Of a DNA stretch of 26,951 nucleotides, positions 13,401 to 20,681 are shown piece after piece. The stretch comes from a virus. The stretch's first letter is position 1; each line of letters begins with the position of its first letter. The notes below the pieces were generated by a model. It saw only the letters and a program-made list of their open reading frames with translations. It ran no database searches and had not been told where the DNA came from. Both the position numbers and the translations under genes were made by a program. The DNA lies in the IMG/VR virus record IMGVR_UViG_3300008267_012882, positions 1-26,951 of that record; one strand, 5' to 3'.

Positions 13401-13706
13401 ATGCCAATTGATGTACTAAGTTGTGTCGCAATAACCTGTATTGTTGTCCATAGCGAAATATTTAGACCTTTTAGAGAGCTGGTATCTAAAATCCACAATA
13501 CAATTGGTTACTGGATTTCCTGCCCCATGTGTTTTGGCTTTTGGGTTGGTCTATCATATGCTATTGCCTTTGGTCTTATGCCATTCCAGCTTGGCTTGCT
13601 AACAAGCCTGTCTAGCTGGGCTATATATAATATAGTGACAGCTTTCGGTGCCTTAGGTGATTATTATACTACTGTGCTGCAAAATGGAGAAAATGAAGAT
13701 GAGTAA
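13401..13706 (+). CDS. Small membrane protein with CPMCFGFW motif (DUF1360-like)
   Basis: This is a 101-residue protein with a short N-terminal hydrophobic segment (about 5-18), a second segment around CPMCFGFWVGLSYAIAFGL (about 41-59) and a third (about 64-85). The Cys-x-x-Cys followed by GFW resembles the DUF1360 group of small membrane proteins found in bacteria and phages. Their function is unknown; the Cys pair could bind metal or be redox active. AAGGAAAA lies about 7-12 nt before the ATG, and a good promoter is upstream. The last 8 nt overlap the Hsp20 gene. Confidence 0.65.
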   Translation: MPIDVLSCVAITCIVVHSEIFRPFRELVSKIHNTIGYWISCPMCFGFWVGLSYAIAFGLMPFQLGLLTSLSSWAIYNIVTAFGALGDYYTTVLQNGENEDE

Positions 13707-14202
13707 AGAAGCTGTAACTAGGGTGTCGATTCCTGGGAAAATTTATGATTTAATCTGGAGCGATGAAGAATTCTTTAGAGATATGTCTCAGAATAAAAAG
13801 GCATTAACTAACAATAAGTTCCCAAGATACGATCAGTGGTGTAGTGAAGATGGTCTACATATGGCCTTTGCTCTAGCTGGATATTCAGCCTCTGATGTAA
13901 AGGTCTCTATTAGAGATAGCGAAGTTACTGTTTGTTCTTTTTCAGAAAAACAAGAAGCAGATCATGAGCCAGAAACTGATGATAGTCTTGAGTTTACTGA
14001 GAGAAAGGCATTACCTTCTGTTAGTTATGGGGTTATAGTTAGAGGTATAGCTAGAAGAAACTTTAAAACAAAATTTGTCTTACATCAAATGTTTGACACT
14101 AGTATGACAAAAGCAACCATGAAGAATGGTCTCTTGGAGATTGTCGTACCAAAAAGAGAACAAGATAAAACTACAAAAACTATTGAAATAAAGGAGAGTT
14201 AA
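13699..14202 (+). CDS. Hsp20/alpha-crystallin family small heat-shock protein
   Basis: This 167-residue protein has an alpha-crystallin-like domain: an early beta strand set with LHMAFALAGYSASDVKVSIRD, then KATMKNGLLEIVVPK, matching the family pattern in which a Gly-hydrophobic-Leu strand ends in hydrophobic-Pro. The N-terminal arm is about 50 residues and the C-terminal tail is Lys/Thr-rich. Such holdase chaperones bind unfolding proteins, and homologues occur in many T4-like cyanophages. Upstream in-frame starts (13684, 13693) exist; I choose the ATG at 13699 because GGAG (13686-13689) is then 9 nt away and the earlier part is inside the preceding gene. It joins ATPase and peptidase genes nearby in a protein-handling theme. 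Confidence 0.82.
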   Translation: MSKEAVTRVSIPGKIYDLIWSDEEFFRDMSQNKKALTNNKFPRYDQWCSEDGLHMAFALAGYSASDVKVSIRDSEVTVCSFSEKQEADHEPETDDSLEFTERKALPSVSYGVIVRGIARRNFKTKFVLHQMFDTSMTKATMKNGLLEIVVPKREQDKTTKTIEIKES

Positions 14203-14203
14203 A

Positions 14204-14464
14204 ATGTCACAAGATCATATTGCAGAACTGCTGAGAACAATGGTTTCATCTATCGTTGATGATGTATCAGGGGTTGTAGTTGAAGAGGTTGAGTCTAAGA
14301 ATCCAGGCAGACTCTATCAGGTAAAAGTATCTAAAGACGATGTTGGCAAGGTAATTGGAAAAGAGGGCAGAATCGCCTCTTCACTAAGGACTATTGCTAA
14401 GGCGGCAGGAGCTAAGGCTGGTGTCAAAGTAATGGTAAATGTCTTTAATAAGCCAGTAGAGTAG
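14204..14464 (+). CDS. KH-domain RNA-binding protein (KhpA-like)
   Basis: This 86-residue protein is one type II KH domain of the KhpA/YlqC kind. The core shows VKVSKDDVGKVIGKEGRIASSLRTI, here split as the beta strand VKVSKDDVGKV and the GxxG loop IGKEGR (51-56), then a helix with LRTIAKAAGAKAG. Bacterial KhpA binds RNA, often together with KhpB. A phage-encoded copy could act on host or phage mRNA. GGAG is about 9 nt before the ATG, and the gene follows Hsp20 by 1 nt. Confidence 0.85.
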   Translation: MSQDHIAELLRTMVSSIVDDVSGVVVEEVESKNPGRLYQVKVSKDDVGKVIGKEGRIASSLRTIAKAAGAKAGVKVMVNVFNKPVE

Positions 14465-14466
14465 CC

Positions 14467-14847
14467 ATGAAAGATAGCTGGACACTTAGATGTAAAAAAT
14501 TTCCAAATTTAATGTTTGGAAAAGCTCTTTCTAATGCAAAGAAGAGGGCTAAAAAAAGAGGTGTTTCTTTTGAAATAGATAGAAACTATCTAATAGAGCT
14601 GTATGAAAGTCAGTCTGGCAATTGTTATTATTCTGGAATACCCCTTCATGTAATCAAGGATGGTTCAGTCAAAGTTCATGACGAAATGAAAATGACTTTG
14701 GATTGTATTAATCCAGAACTTGGTTACATTAAGGGCAATGTTGTTTGGTGCTCTTACTGTGTAAATAGCTTTAAACAAAATATGTCAAAAGAAGAAATGA
14801 TTAAGGTATGCATTTCAATATTACAAAATAATAATATTAAAATATAA
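14467..14847 (+). CDS. HNH-type endonuclease, probably free-standing homing enzyme
   Basis: This 126-residue protein has a basic N-terminal part (KKRAKKRG) and an HNH-like core: GNCYYSGIPL, then TLDCINPELGYIKGNVVW and CSYCVNSFK. This matches the phage HNH type where a Cys pair, an Asp-x-x-Asn element and GYxxGNVVW precede the metal-binding helix. The classic first His is not obvious (Asp-Cys-Ile-Asn stands in its place), so activity is uncertain. No good ribosome site is seen; it starts 2 nt after the KH gene. Its AT-rich composition and small size fit a mobile free-standing endonuclease inserted between unrelated genes. Confidence 0.75.
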   Translation: MKDSWTLRCKKFPNLMFGKALSNAKKRAKKRGVSFEIDRNYLIELYESQSGNCYYSGIPLHVIKDGSVKVHDEMKMTLDCINPELGYIKGNVVWCSYCVNSFKQNMSKEEMIKVCISILQNNNIKI

Positions 14848-14859
14848 TTTGGATATATC

Positions 14860-15081
14860 ATGTCAGACCAAAAAGATAAGAAAGAAATAAAAAAGAAAGT
14901 AGAACAAATTTATGAAAACTTTGGTCTTGACATGGAAGACATGGATACCGAAGAGCTAGAGAGAATCGTTGATTATTACGATAATAACAAAAAACAATTA
15001 GAAAAAGATTTCAAAAGCTCGCTAAAAACAAAAAAGATTCTATCCGATGCAGAACAGGTTGAGGAGGAGAGTTGCGAATAA
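14860..15081 (+). CDS. Small acidic, charged hypothetical protein
   Basis: This 73-residue protein consists almost wholly of charged residues (Lys/Glu/Asp) and looks helical, with an acidic centre (DMEDMDTEELERIVDYYD) and an acidic tail ending EEESCE. No family is recognised. A weak GGAT lies 8-9 nt before the ATG. It stands directly before the alternating CA/CG tract and the HU-like gene, so an interaction with a DNA-binding protein is conceivable, but nothing in the sequence proves it. Confidence 0.6.
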   Translation: MSDQKDKKEIKKKVEQIYENFGLDMEDMDTEELERIVDYYDNNKKQLEKDFKSSLKTKKILSDAEQVEEESCE

Positions 15082-15083
15082 TC

Positions 15084-15110
15084 CACACACGCGCGTGTGT
15101 GCGTGTGTGC
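15084..15110. repeat. 27-nt alternating pyrimidine-purine tract (Z-DNA-type) with an 18-nt perfect palindrome
   Basis: From 15084 to 15110 every base alternates pyrimidine and purine (CA, CG and TG steps). The first 18 nt (15084-15101) form a perfect palindrome centred on CGCG. Such sequence is a classic candidate for left-handed Z-DNA under negative supercoiling, or for a cruciform or RNA hairpin. It sits in the 42-nt gap between the acidic-protein gene and the HU-like gene and ends 13 nt before the HU start codon. Confidence 0.8.
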
Positions 15111-15123
15111 TCATGAGGATTTT

Positions 15124-15402
15124 ATGATTAATAAAAAAGATATTGCTAAAAAGTTAACAGAATCCAATCTTTTAACTGCAAAAGAAAGCTCAAAAATTGT
15201 AGAAGAAATTTTCGATTATATTCAGGACGCCCTTCTTGATGGTGAAGACGTATCAATCGTGGGTTTTGGAAAATTCTTTCTCTATGAACATGCCCCTCGA
15301 CCTGTTAGAAATCCAAAAACATTAGAGCCAATGACTCTAGTTCCATATAAGTCTATTAAATTTAAATTAAGTGATAAACTTAAAAGAAAATTTAAAAACT
15401 AG
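15124..15402 (+). CDS. HU/IHF-family DNA-binding protein
   Basis: This 92-residue protein is the size of HU. It shows the N-terminal helix pair (INKKDIAKKL, then ESSKIVEEIFDYI), DVSIVGFGKFFL (42-53), RNPKTLEP (62-69) in place of the usual GRNPxTGE, and VPYKSIKFKLSDKLK at the C-terminus. HU proteins bend and compact DNA; in a phage it may organise replicating or packaged DNA. The conserved Pro at the arm tip is kept (RNP). The ATG at 15124 has GAGG 5 nt upstream; an earlier in-frame start near 15097 would run through the alternating tract and is rejected. Confidence 0.9.
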   Translation: MINKKDIAKKLTESNLLTAKESSKIVEEIFDYIQDALLDGEDVSIVGFGKFFLYEHAPRPVRNPKTLEPMTLVPYKSIKFKLSDKLKRKFKN

Positions 15403-15413
15403 GAGACTTAATT

Positions 15414-16949
15414 ATGGCTACCACTAACAAGAATAAATTGACCGATTTTAAATCTGGTCAGACAATTGTTACTGCAGACTTCATGAACTTGCTTTATCAG
15501 GCTCCAAATGGAGAGACTGCTAGTGGTGGTCAGGCTTATGGTCACGTTCACGATGGCTCTAGATTGGATGGTCATGCTCAAAAGATCAATCTTGCAGAAC
15601 ATGTAGATGGATTGTTAGATCCGGAAAGAGTAGATGGCAATATTTTATCTCAGATCTTATTTTCATCTAGTGGCACAGGAACCTTGGTTGGTGATGCTCT
15701 AATTGCGCCAGACGGCCCTACAGGCTCCGTAAGCCTTATAGCGGGCGATGGCATCGAGATAGAGGCAGACGCGGATACAAGGACGGTTACGTTTAAAACG
15801 GCAGCAGAGGCGGTTGCCTATACCCTTTCGGCAGTCACCACCACTGGTGGTGCTGGAATCAGGCTAACCTCAAATGGCACAGATCAAGATGTCTTAATCA
15901 AGCAAGGTTCCAATGTAACTGTTTTTAAAAATTTGTCTGGAGAAATAGTTATTACCGCAGAGGATACCACCTATTCTATCTCAGGTCAAGAAGTAGTTGG
16001 AGGTGCTCTCATTAGATTGACGGGCTCTGATGCCATCAACGATGATCTTAAATTAGAGTCAGGTAACAATGTAACTGTGCAGAGAATATCTTCTGATGTA
16101 ATAAGAATTTCAGCCCAAGTTCCAACTATCCCCCTGACTAATAAGGGGGATATTTTAGTTTATGATAATTCAGGAAATGCCAGACTTCCCGTGGGAACTG
16201 ATGGTCAGATTCTATCTGCAAATTCTAGTGCTACTACTGGATTACAATGGATCAATACCGTAACTATACCCCTAACTACTGCGGGCGATTTGTTGGTTCA
16301 TAATGGAACTGCAAGTGTTAGACTTCCAGTTGGCTCCAACGGTCAGTTTTTAAAGGTTAATACTTCATTAGATTCTAAGTTAGAATGGTCAACTCTTCAG
16401 GTAGGCTCTGGAGATGTCATTGGTCCAGTTACCTCTACAGATAACGCTGTGGCCAGATATAATTTAGAGAGTGGAAAGATAATTCAAAACTCATCAGTCA
16501 CCATTGATGATAACGGTAATTTGTCCACCAATGCCGGTCTATATGGAACCTCTGTTGCTTATCGAGCCTTAAAAAGCGCACATGGAATTGTCAAGTATCT
16601 TGATCAGGCTACCTTTAATTCAAATCTAGCACTAGCAGAAGGCAGATACTATCTTGCAGCTCCATCAAATGGGGCTACATTTATGGTAACTATGCCAGGA
16701 GTAACTTCTGGCACCGGGCTGGTAGATAGAGTTTTGACCATATCCAATGTGGGAGTTGGATCAATTAAGATAAATATATCTAATTCGGACTTATTTATTA
16801 TTCCCTTTTCTGATTTAGCCGTCTCTCAAATAGAGCTAGTCGGTGGAGAATGGGTAGAGCTTGTTGCAAAGCCTGGAGTGGCTCCAGTAACAGGCCTTTG
16901 GATAGCTGTATGTGGTGGAGTTATGCCAGATTATAAACCGTTAATTTAA
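15414..16949 (+). CDS. Tail-fibre-like virion protein with internal repeats
   Basis: This 511-residue protein has typical phage fibre composition: rich in Ser, Thr, Gly, Asn and Val, with beta-type repeats. The N-terminal part carries GHVHDGSRLDGHA (43-55), common in phage tail or baseplate proteins. Two related repeats of about 50 residues lie at 135-184 and 186-233, and two of 42 residues at 238-279 and 284-325 (LPVG, then GQ and a terminal Trp). These are followed by DVIGPVTSTDNAVARY, a motif seen in many fibre proteins. The C-terminal part (about 390-511) looks like a globular beta domain. It would be at the virion tip and may bind the host. AGGAGA overlaps the HU stop codon. A GC-richer patch near 15690-15860 suggests mosaic origin. 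Confidence 0.8.
   Translation: MATTNKNKLTDFKSGQTIVTADFMNLLYQAPNGETASGGQAYGHVHDGSRLDGHAQKINLAEHVDGLLDPERVDGNILSQILFSSSGTGTLVGDALIAPDGPTGSVSLIAGDGIEIEADADTRTVTFKTAAEAVAYTLSAVTTTGGAGIRLTSNGTDQDVLIKQGSNVTVFKNLSGEIVITAEDTTYSISGQEVVGGALIRLTGSDAINDDLKLESGNNVTVQRISSDVIRISAQVPTIPLTNKGDILVYDNSGNARLPVGTDGQILSANSSATTGLQWINTVTIPLTTAGDLLVHNGTASVRLPVGSNGQFLKVNTSLDSKLEWSTLQVGSGDVIGPVTSTDNAVARYNLESGKIIQNSSVTIDDNGNLSTNAGLYGTSVAYRALKSAHGIVKYLDQATFNSNLALAEGRYYLAAPSNGATFMVTMPGVTSGTGLVDRVLTISNVGVGSIKINISNSDLFIIPFSDLAVSQIELVGGEWVELVAKPGVAPVTGLWIAVCGGVMPDYKPLI
15816..16112 (+). repeat. Two tandem ~50-residue repeats in the fibre gene
   Basis: Residues 135-184 and 186-233 align: each has Y-(T/S)-(L/I)-S, then GGA with (I)RLT, then GSNVTV or GNNVTV, and ends in an I-(T/S)-A strand. 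The coding copies have diverged at DNA level, so the duplication is old. Confidence 0.65.
16125..16388 (+). repeat. Two 42-residue repeats in the fibre gene
   Basis: Units 16125-16250 and 16263-16388 encode the pattern TIPLT..GD.LV.......RLPVG..GQ.L..N......L.W, identical at about half of the positions. They are separated by 4 codons. Confidence 0.8.
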
Positions 16950-16971
16950 AATAAATAATAGGAGTTAAAGC

Positions 16972-17307
16972 TTGAAAGCCTATTTGATCTTAGGTTGCAA
17001 CGGTTTTTTAGATCAAAATGGCATAACACACTGTCATTCAGTTGCCAACCCCATTCTAGATCTAGAAAAACTAGAAGATTCGCAATCTAAAAAAGTTCTA
17101 AGATTCTTGGAAAATGGATGCGGTCTTTTCGATAGGCCGTGCTTAGAGTACAATATGGTGGGTAACGCTATAAATATGCTGCATAGAAATTTTTCTGCAA
17201 TAGATGAAAAAATAATTCCAAGTATTCAGAATTTTCTAAGAATGCATAAAACTTGTGGTGTTTACCTAATTTTGGTTTTAAAAGAGGATTATGATGCCAG
17301 AAGATAA
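16972..17307 (+). CDS. Hypothetical protein, 111 residues
   Basis: The gene follows the fibre gene by 22 nt with GGAG (16961-16964) 7 nt before a TTG start. The protein has six Cys residues spread along it (positions about 9, 21, 50, 57 and 94, with a His-Cys-His at 20-22), which might bind metal, but no standard finger pattern is clear. It resembles no family I know. Location after a fibre gene would fit a small virion or chaperone protein, as a guess. Confidence 0.6.
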   Translation: MKAYLILGCNGFLDQNGITHCHSVANPILDLEKLEDSQSKKVLRFLENGCGLFDRPCLEYNMVGNAINMLHRNFSAIDEKIIPSIQNFLRMHKTCGVYLILVLKEDYDARR

Positions 17308-17650
17308 TATCAGACCACCACAAAATAACAGATATATGGATGCCAAGAAAAATCAGGCAAAGCAAAATGCTGAGTCTGCTATGGCAGAATTTAAAAAAAT
17401 TCTGACAGATAAAACTCATCCTGATAATCAGACGCCTGCATATCAGAATAATATTGTTCATGTTCTAAATAGACTCTTGGTATCTGCCGATGAGCTAGAC
17501 TCTCAAAATCCAGGAGAGGGAATTTTTGGCCTGATTATTCTTTCAATAAGATCTATTTTAAAATTAAAAGATGATAATATTAAATTAGAAGTTGAGATGA
17601 ATAATTTGAAAAAAGAAATCGAAAGACTAAAAAAACAAAAGATTAGCTAA
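17294..17650 (+). CDS. Hypothetical protein with C-terminal coiled coil
   Basis: This 118-residue protein has a Pro/Gln/Asn-rich N-terminus and ends in a clear heptad-patterned helix (about 88-118, LKLKDDNIKLEVEMNNLKKE). Two ATGs are adjacent (17291 and 17294); the second is better spaced from AGAGGA (17283-17288). It overlaps the preceding gene by 14 nt. No catalytic motif or membrane segment is present; the function is unknown. Confidence 0.6.
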   Translation: MPEDNIRPPQNNRYMDAKKNQAKQNAESAMAEFKKILTDKTHPDNQTPAYQNNIVHVLNRLLVSADELDSQNPGEGIFGLIILSIRSILKLKDDNIKLEVEMNNLKKEIERLKKQKIS

Positions 17651-17680
17651 AATTAAAATCCTTTTTATTAAAAAGCATTT

Positions 17681-17905
17681 ATGAAAGATATACAAGATAT
17701 TAAAATACATCTAATTTCTAAATCAGTAGATCTAACTAAAAAGATTAGAGACTGGGAAGAGTTGTGCCGAAAAGTTGGTGTAGATCCAAGTGCAGATCGT
17801 GCCTATACTGCTATTACGGCGTACCGCGATGCCGTAAATGAAATCTTGCAGGAGATAAAGGCATCCAATGACCAACCTACAAGCCCGGCCCAGCAACGTT
17901 ATTGA
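17681..17905 (+). CDS. Small helical hypothetical protein
   Basis: This 74-residue protein looks like two helices (about 8-32 and 38-65) with a polar Ser/Gln/Pro tail. No Shine-Dalgarno sequence is visible; the 30-nt gap upstream holds an AT-rich CTTTTT/AAAAAG inverted repeat (17661-17675). Its 3' end overlaps the FtsK-like gene by 38 nt in another frame, suggesting coupled translation. The family is not recognised. Confidence 0.55.
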   Translation: MKDIQDIKIHLISKSVDLTKKIRDWEELCRKVGVDPSADRAYTAITAYRDAVNEILQEIKASNDQPTSPAQQRY

Positions 17906-18968
17906 GATTTTTTCAAGGTCTAAAGAGGAGCTGTTTTTGTCCATCATGGACTCCTATAAAATTGGAGTGTATGATGTCTCCCTGTCTTCTTCTCATAACT
18001 TTGATATCTACTCCCTGAGGCTTTCTCCTGGATCTAAAATTTCTAAGATAGAAAAAATTCTTCCAGAGATTGGTCTGCACCTACAGGCTCTTTCCATTCC
18101 CCGTGGAAGACTCCTTATGGAAGAGGGTCTTTATGAGATTATAGTTCAGACTAAGAGGCCAGATAGTGTTTCTTTGGACTATAAAAAAACGGCAGAGAGT
18201 AATTCCAATCTTCTATGTCCAATTAACTTTGGAAAAGATGAATTTGGGTTCGATTTAATTGAAGACTTAAATCAGATGCCGAATTTGCTTGTAGCAGGAA
18301 CTACTGGTTCTGGCAAGAGTATGTTTCTGCATTCCATTTTTCTTTCTGTTGCCGCAAGTAATGCAGAAATATATTTAATTGATCCAAAGGGTGTAGAGTT
18401 TGCTTCCTACAAGGATCTTAGTTGTGTTGCCAATTTTACTACAACACTAGACGGAACTAGACAGATTTTATCTCATCTCTATCAGAATATGGAAGAAAGA
18501 TTCTCTTTATTTCAAAAGTCTGGATCTAGAAATATTTCAGAATATAATCTTATTATGAAAAATAAAATCAAGCCATTAGTACTTATTATTGATGAGTGGG
18601 CAGATCTTGTCTTGCAGGATAAAAAAATTCAGAATGATCTTTGCCTCGTAGCTCAAAAAGGCAGGGCTGCTGGAATTTCTATAGTACTAGCAACACAGAG
18701 GCCATCCTCTCAGATTATCTCTGGACCCATTAAGGCTAACTTTCCGGCCAGAGTAGCTATGAGGGTGGTGTCCCAGGTGGATAGCAGGGTGGTCCTAGAT
18801 TCTTCTGGAGCCGAAAAACTTGCCAAGGCTGGCTCTGGAATCTATCTTGATCCAAAGACTGGAGGGCTGAGATACTTCTTTGCTCCAAAGATTGACTCTA
18901 TCTCTGCTGAAATAAAGAAAATAGGGTTAAAAAGCAAGGTCTCTTTTTGGAAAAAATTATGGGGATAA
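17868..18968 (+). CDS. FtsK/SpoIIIE-type DNA translocase, soluble form
   Basis: This 366-residue protein has a short N-terminal part that resembles the FtsK alpha domain (about 50-110, SKISKIEKILPEIGLHLQAL) and a RecA-like motor: Walker A GTTGSGKS (144-151), IDPKGVEF (171-178), Walker B LVLIIDEWADL (237-247), then QKGRAAGISIVLATQRPS (265-282). There are no transmembrane segments and no gamma (KOPS-reading) domain, so it is a cytosolic pump for double-stranded DNA. Roles could be genome segregation, concatemer handling or clearing DNA for recombination. The ATG lies inside the preceding gene, with AAAGG 6 nt upstream. It overlaps the CHC2 gene by 10 nt. Confidence 0.9.
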   Translation: MTNLQARPSNVIEIFSRSKEELFLSIMDSYKIGVYDVSLSSSHNFDIYSLRLSPGSKISKIEKILPEIGLHLQALSIPRGRLLMEEGLYEIIVQTKRPDSVSLDYKKTAESNSNLLCPINFGKDEFGFDLIEDLNQMPNLLVAGTTGSGKSMFLHSIFLSVAASNAEIYLIDPKGVEFASYKDLSCVANFTTTLDGTRQILSHLYQNMEERFSLFQKSGSRNISEYNLIMKNKIKPLVLIIDEWADLVLQDKKIQNDLCLVAQKGRAAGISIVLATQRPSSQIISGPIKANFPARVAMRVVSQVDSRVVLDSSGAEKLAKAGSGIYLDPKTGGLRYFFAPKIDSISAEIKKIGLKSKVSFWKKLWG

Positions 18969-19507
18969 AAAGATATTCTAAATCTCAACTGATAAAAGCA
19001 GTAAGAATACTCTACCTCTGCGAGAGAGAGAGTATTTCCACCGAGCAGATTATTTCTGGAAATTTTACGCACAGATGCAAGTGTCCATTTTCCACTCATA
19101 AGAGTGGTAAAGAAAGAACACAGTCTTTGTATATTGATTCAATCAATAATAACTTCTACTGCTTTGGCTGCGGAGCTAGCAACAATTCTATAGATTTCTA
19201 TATGCTTCTTAGGGATATAGATTTTTCTACAGCCATTACAGAGCTATCAGAGATAGTTAGTCCTGACCTCATAGCCAATGAGCCTGCAAATTCTGATATT
19301 AGAAAAAATAATTTTTCAATTTTATTAGAAATATCTTCTATCTTTAGATCTCTATATTCAAATGAAAAATATAAAAATGAAAAATGGCTTGACGATTTAT
19401 CAAGAAAGACTGATCTAAAAATAGAATCTTTGGAAGTATATGATACAGAAGGTGCTTTAAAAGTTCTAAAACAAATCAAGTCATATCTTTCCAAAATAGG
19501 AGTTTAA
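18959..19507 (+). CDS. CHC2 zinc-finger protein (DnaG-like N-terminal domain only)
   Basis: This 182-residue protein carries a primase-type zinc ribbon at about 40-100: Cys40 and Cys42 in CKCPFSTHKSG, His47, then QSLYID, NNFYCFGCGASNNSIDFYM with Cys68 and Cys71, and a helix ending in TAITELSEIV. This matches the CHC2 domain of DnaG, which helps the primase read its DNA start site. The TOPRIM catalytic core is missing; the remaining 80 residues are helical. It may assist a primase-helicase encoded elsewhere, or have another role. The ATG at 18959 overlaps the FtsK stop; a TTG at 18947 is an alternative start in the same frame. Confidence 0.82.
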   Translation: MGIKRYSKSQLIKAVRILYLCERESISTEQIISGNFTHRCKCPFSTHKSGKERTQSLYIDSINNNFYCFGCGASNNSIDFYMLLRDIDFSTAITELSEIVSPDLIANEPANSDIRKNNFSILLEISSIFRSLYSNEKYKNEKWLDDLSRKTDLKIESLEVYDTEGALKVLKQIKSYLSKIGV

Positions 19508-19508
19508 G

Positions 19509-20681
19509 ATGAGAGCTATAATTTGTGGGGACGTTCATATTGGGGCGGTCTTTGGATTGGGTGGTCCCAATAAATCTGGCGGGAACACAAGAGTTGATGA
19601 TTACGCCTCTACTTTGAATTGGATTGTTGATTATACAATTAATTCTAATGCTGAAATTTTTATTCAAACAGGAGATCTATTTGAAGTTAGAAATCCAACT
19701 TTAGAGCACATGGCCATAGCAGATGCTGCTTTGAAGAGGTTATCAAGGGCTAATATTGCTACCTTTGTTATCATGGGCAACCATGACTATAGAAGATCTG
19801 GAACTGGATATACCAGTTCCATTTTGTCATTATCAGCAGGAGATTTACCAAATGTTAAAATCTTGGTCGATCCAAAGATTATACATTTTACTTCTATCAA
19901 AAATGAATCTGTAAACCTGCTTCTATTGCCCTACAGGGATAGAAGGCTCTTTTCTGGAAAGACCAACAGGGAGCAATCAGAGGATCTTAATAACCAGATA
20001 AGATCCATGATTTCTTCTGTTAAAAACAAATATCCCATCATAGCAGTGGGACATAACTTCTTTTACGAAGGAAGCTATCAGGAATACGGCGGTTCAGAGG
20101 TCATGCTAGAGCCTGCAGCTTTCATGGGGTGTGATGTAGTTATGATGGGCCACTTGCATCAATCAAGGGCTCTATCAGGTACTCCAATTCCATGCCTTTA
20201 TACTGGATCAATGGAAAGAACCAACTTTGGAGATATGAATCTTAAAAAGAATTTTATAGATTATAATATTTCTAATAAGAAAATCTCTATTATAGACACT
20301 CCAGTTAGAGATCTTTTGGATTTTACCATTGACTTGATTGATTCGGATTTTAGTAATATTATTAAAAATTTAGATACTGAGCTTTCAAAGCATAACGTTA
20401 AAGATAAAATTGTTAGAGCAAAAATTATTTGTGAAGACAAATTTTTTCCGGCACTAGATAAACAGTTAATTCAAGAAAAATTATATGCCAATGGTGCCCA
20501 CTATGTTTCCAAGGTTATTATAGAGGCATCTATCAAGAGAATCGTTAGAGATAACAGCATTTTAATGCACTCTGATGACTTTTCCATGTTAAAAGCTTTT
20601 ATTAATTCTCAAAGCTTGGACGAAGATTTCAGAAAAGAAATCTTGCAAGAGGCCAAATCTATCATTCTAGGAGTCCCATGA
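19509..20681 (+). CDS. SbcD/Mre11-type exonuclease subunit (T4 gp47-like)
   Basis: This is a 390-residue calcineurin-like phosphoesterase. Metal-site motifs are GDVHIG (Asp8, His10), QTGDLFE (Asp56), MGNHDYRR (Asn91, His92), VGHNFFYEG and MGHLHQS. With the SbcC/Rad50 ATPase encoded next it would form the nuclease that trims DNA ends for recombination-dependent replication, the role of gp46/gp47 in T4. An insertion after the first motif (AVFGLGGPNKSGGN) is Gly-rich. AGGAG (19498-19502) stands 6 nt before the ATG. The stop overlaps the next start by 4 nt (ATGA), which supports a tight 1:1 pair. Confidence 0.93.
   Translation: MRAIICGDVHIGAVFGLGGPNKSGGNTRVDDYASTLNWIVDYTINSNAEIFIQTGDLFEVRNPTLEHMAIADAALKRLSRANIATFVIMGNHDYRRSGTGYTSSILSLSAGDLPNVKILVDPKIIHFTSIKNESVNLLLLPYRDRRLFSGKTNREQSEDLNNQIRSMISSVKNKYPIIAVGHNFFYEGSYQEYGGSEVMLEPAAFMGCDVVMMGHLHQSRALSGTPIPCLYTGSMERTNFGDMNLKKNFIDYNISNKKISIIDTPVRDLLDFTIDLIDSDFSNIIKNLDTELSKHNVKDKIVRAKIICEDKFFPALDKQLIQEKLYANGAHYVSKVIIEASIKRIVRDNSILMHSDDFSMLKAFINSQSLDEDFRKEILQEAKSIILGVP

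Noticed and set aside
15836-15852. Hairpin CACCACC/GGTGGTG in the fibre gene
   Set aside because: It codes for a Thr/Gly repeat within a clear gene and has no T tract or nearby gene boundary.
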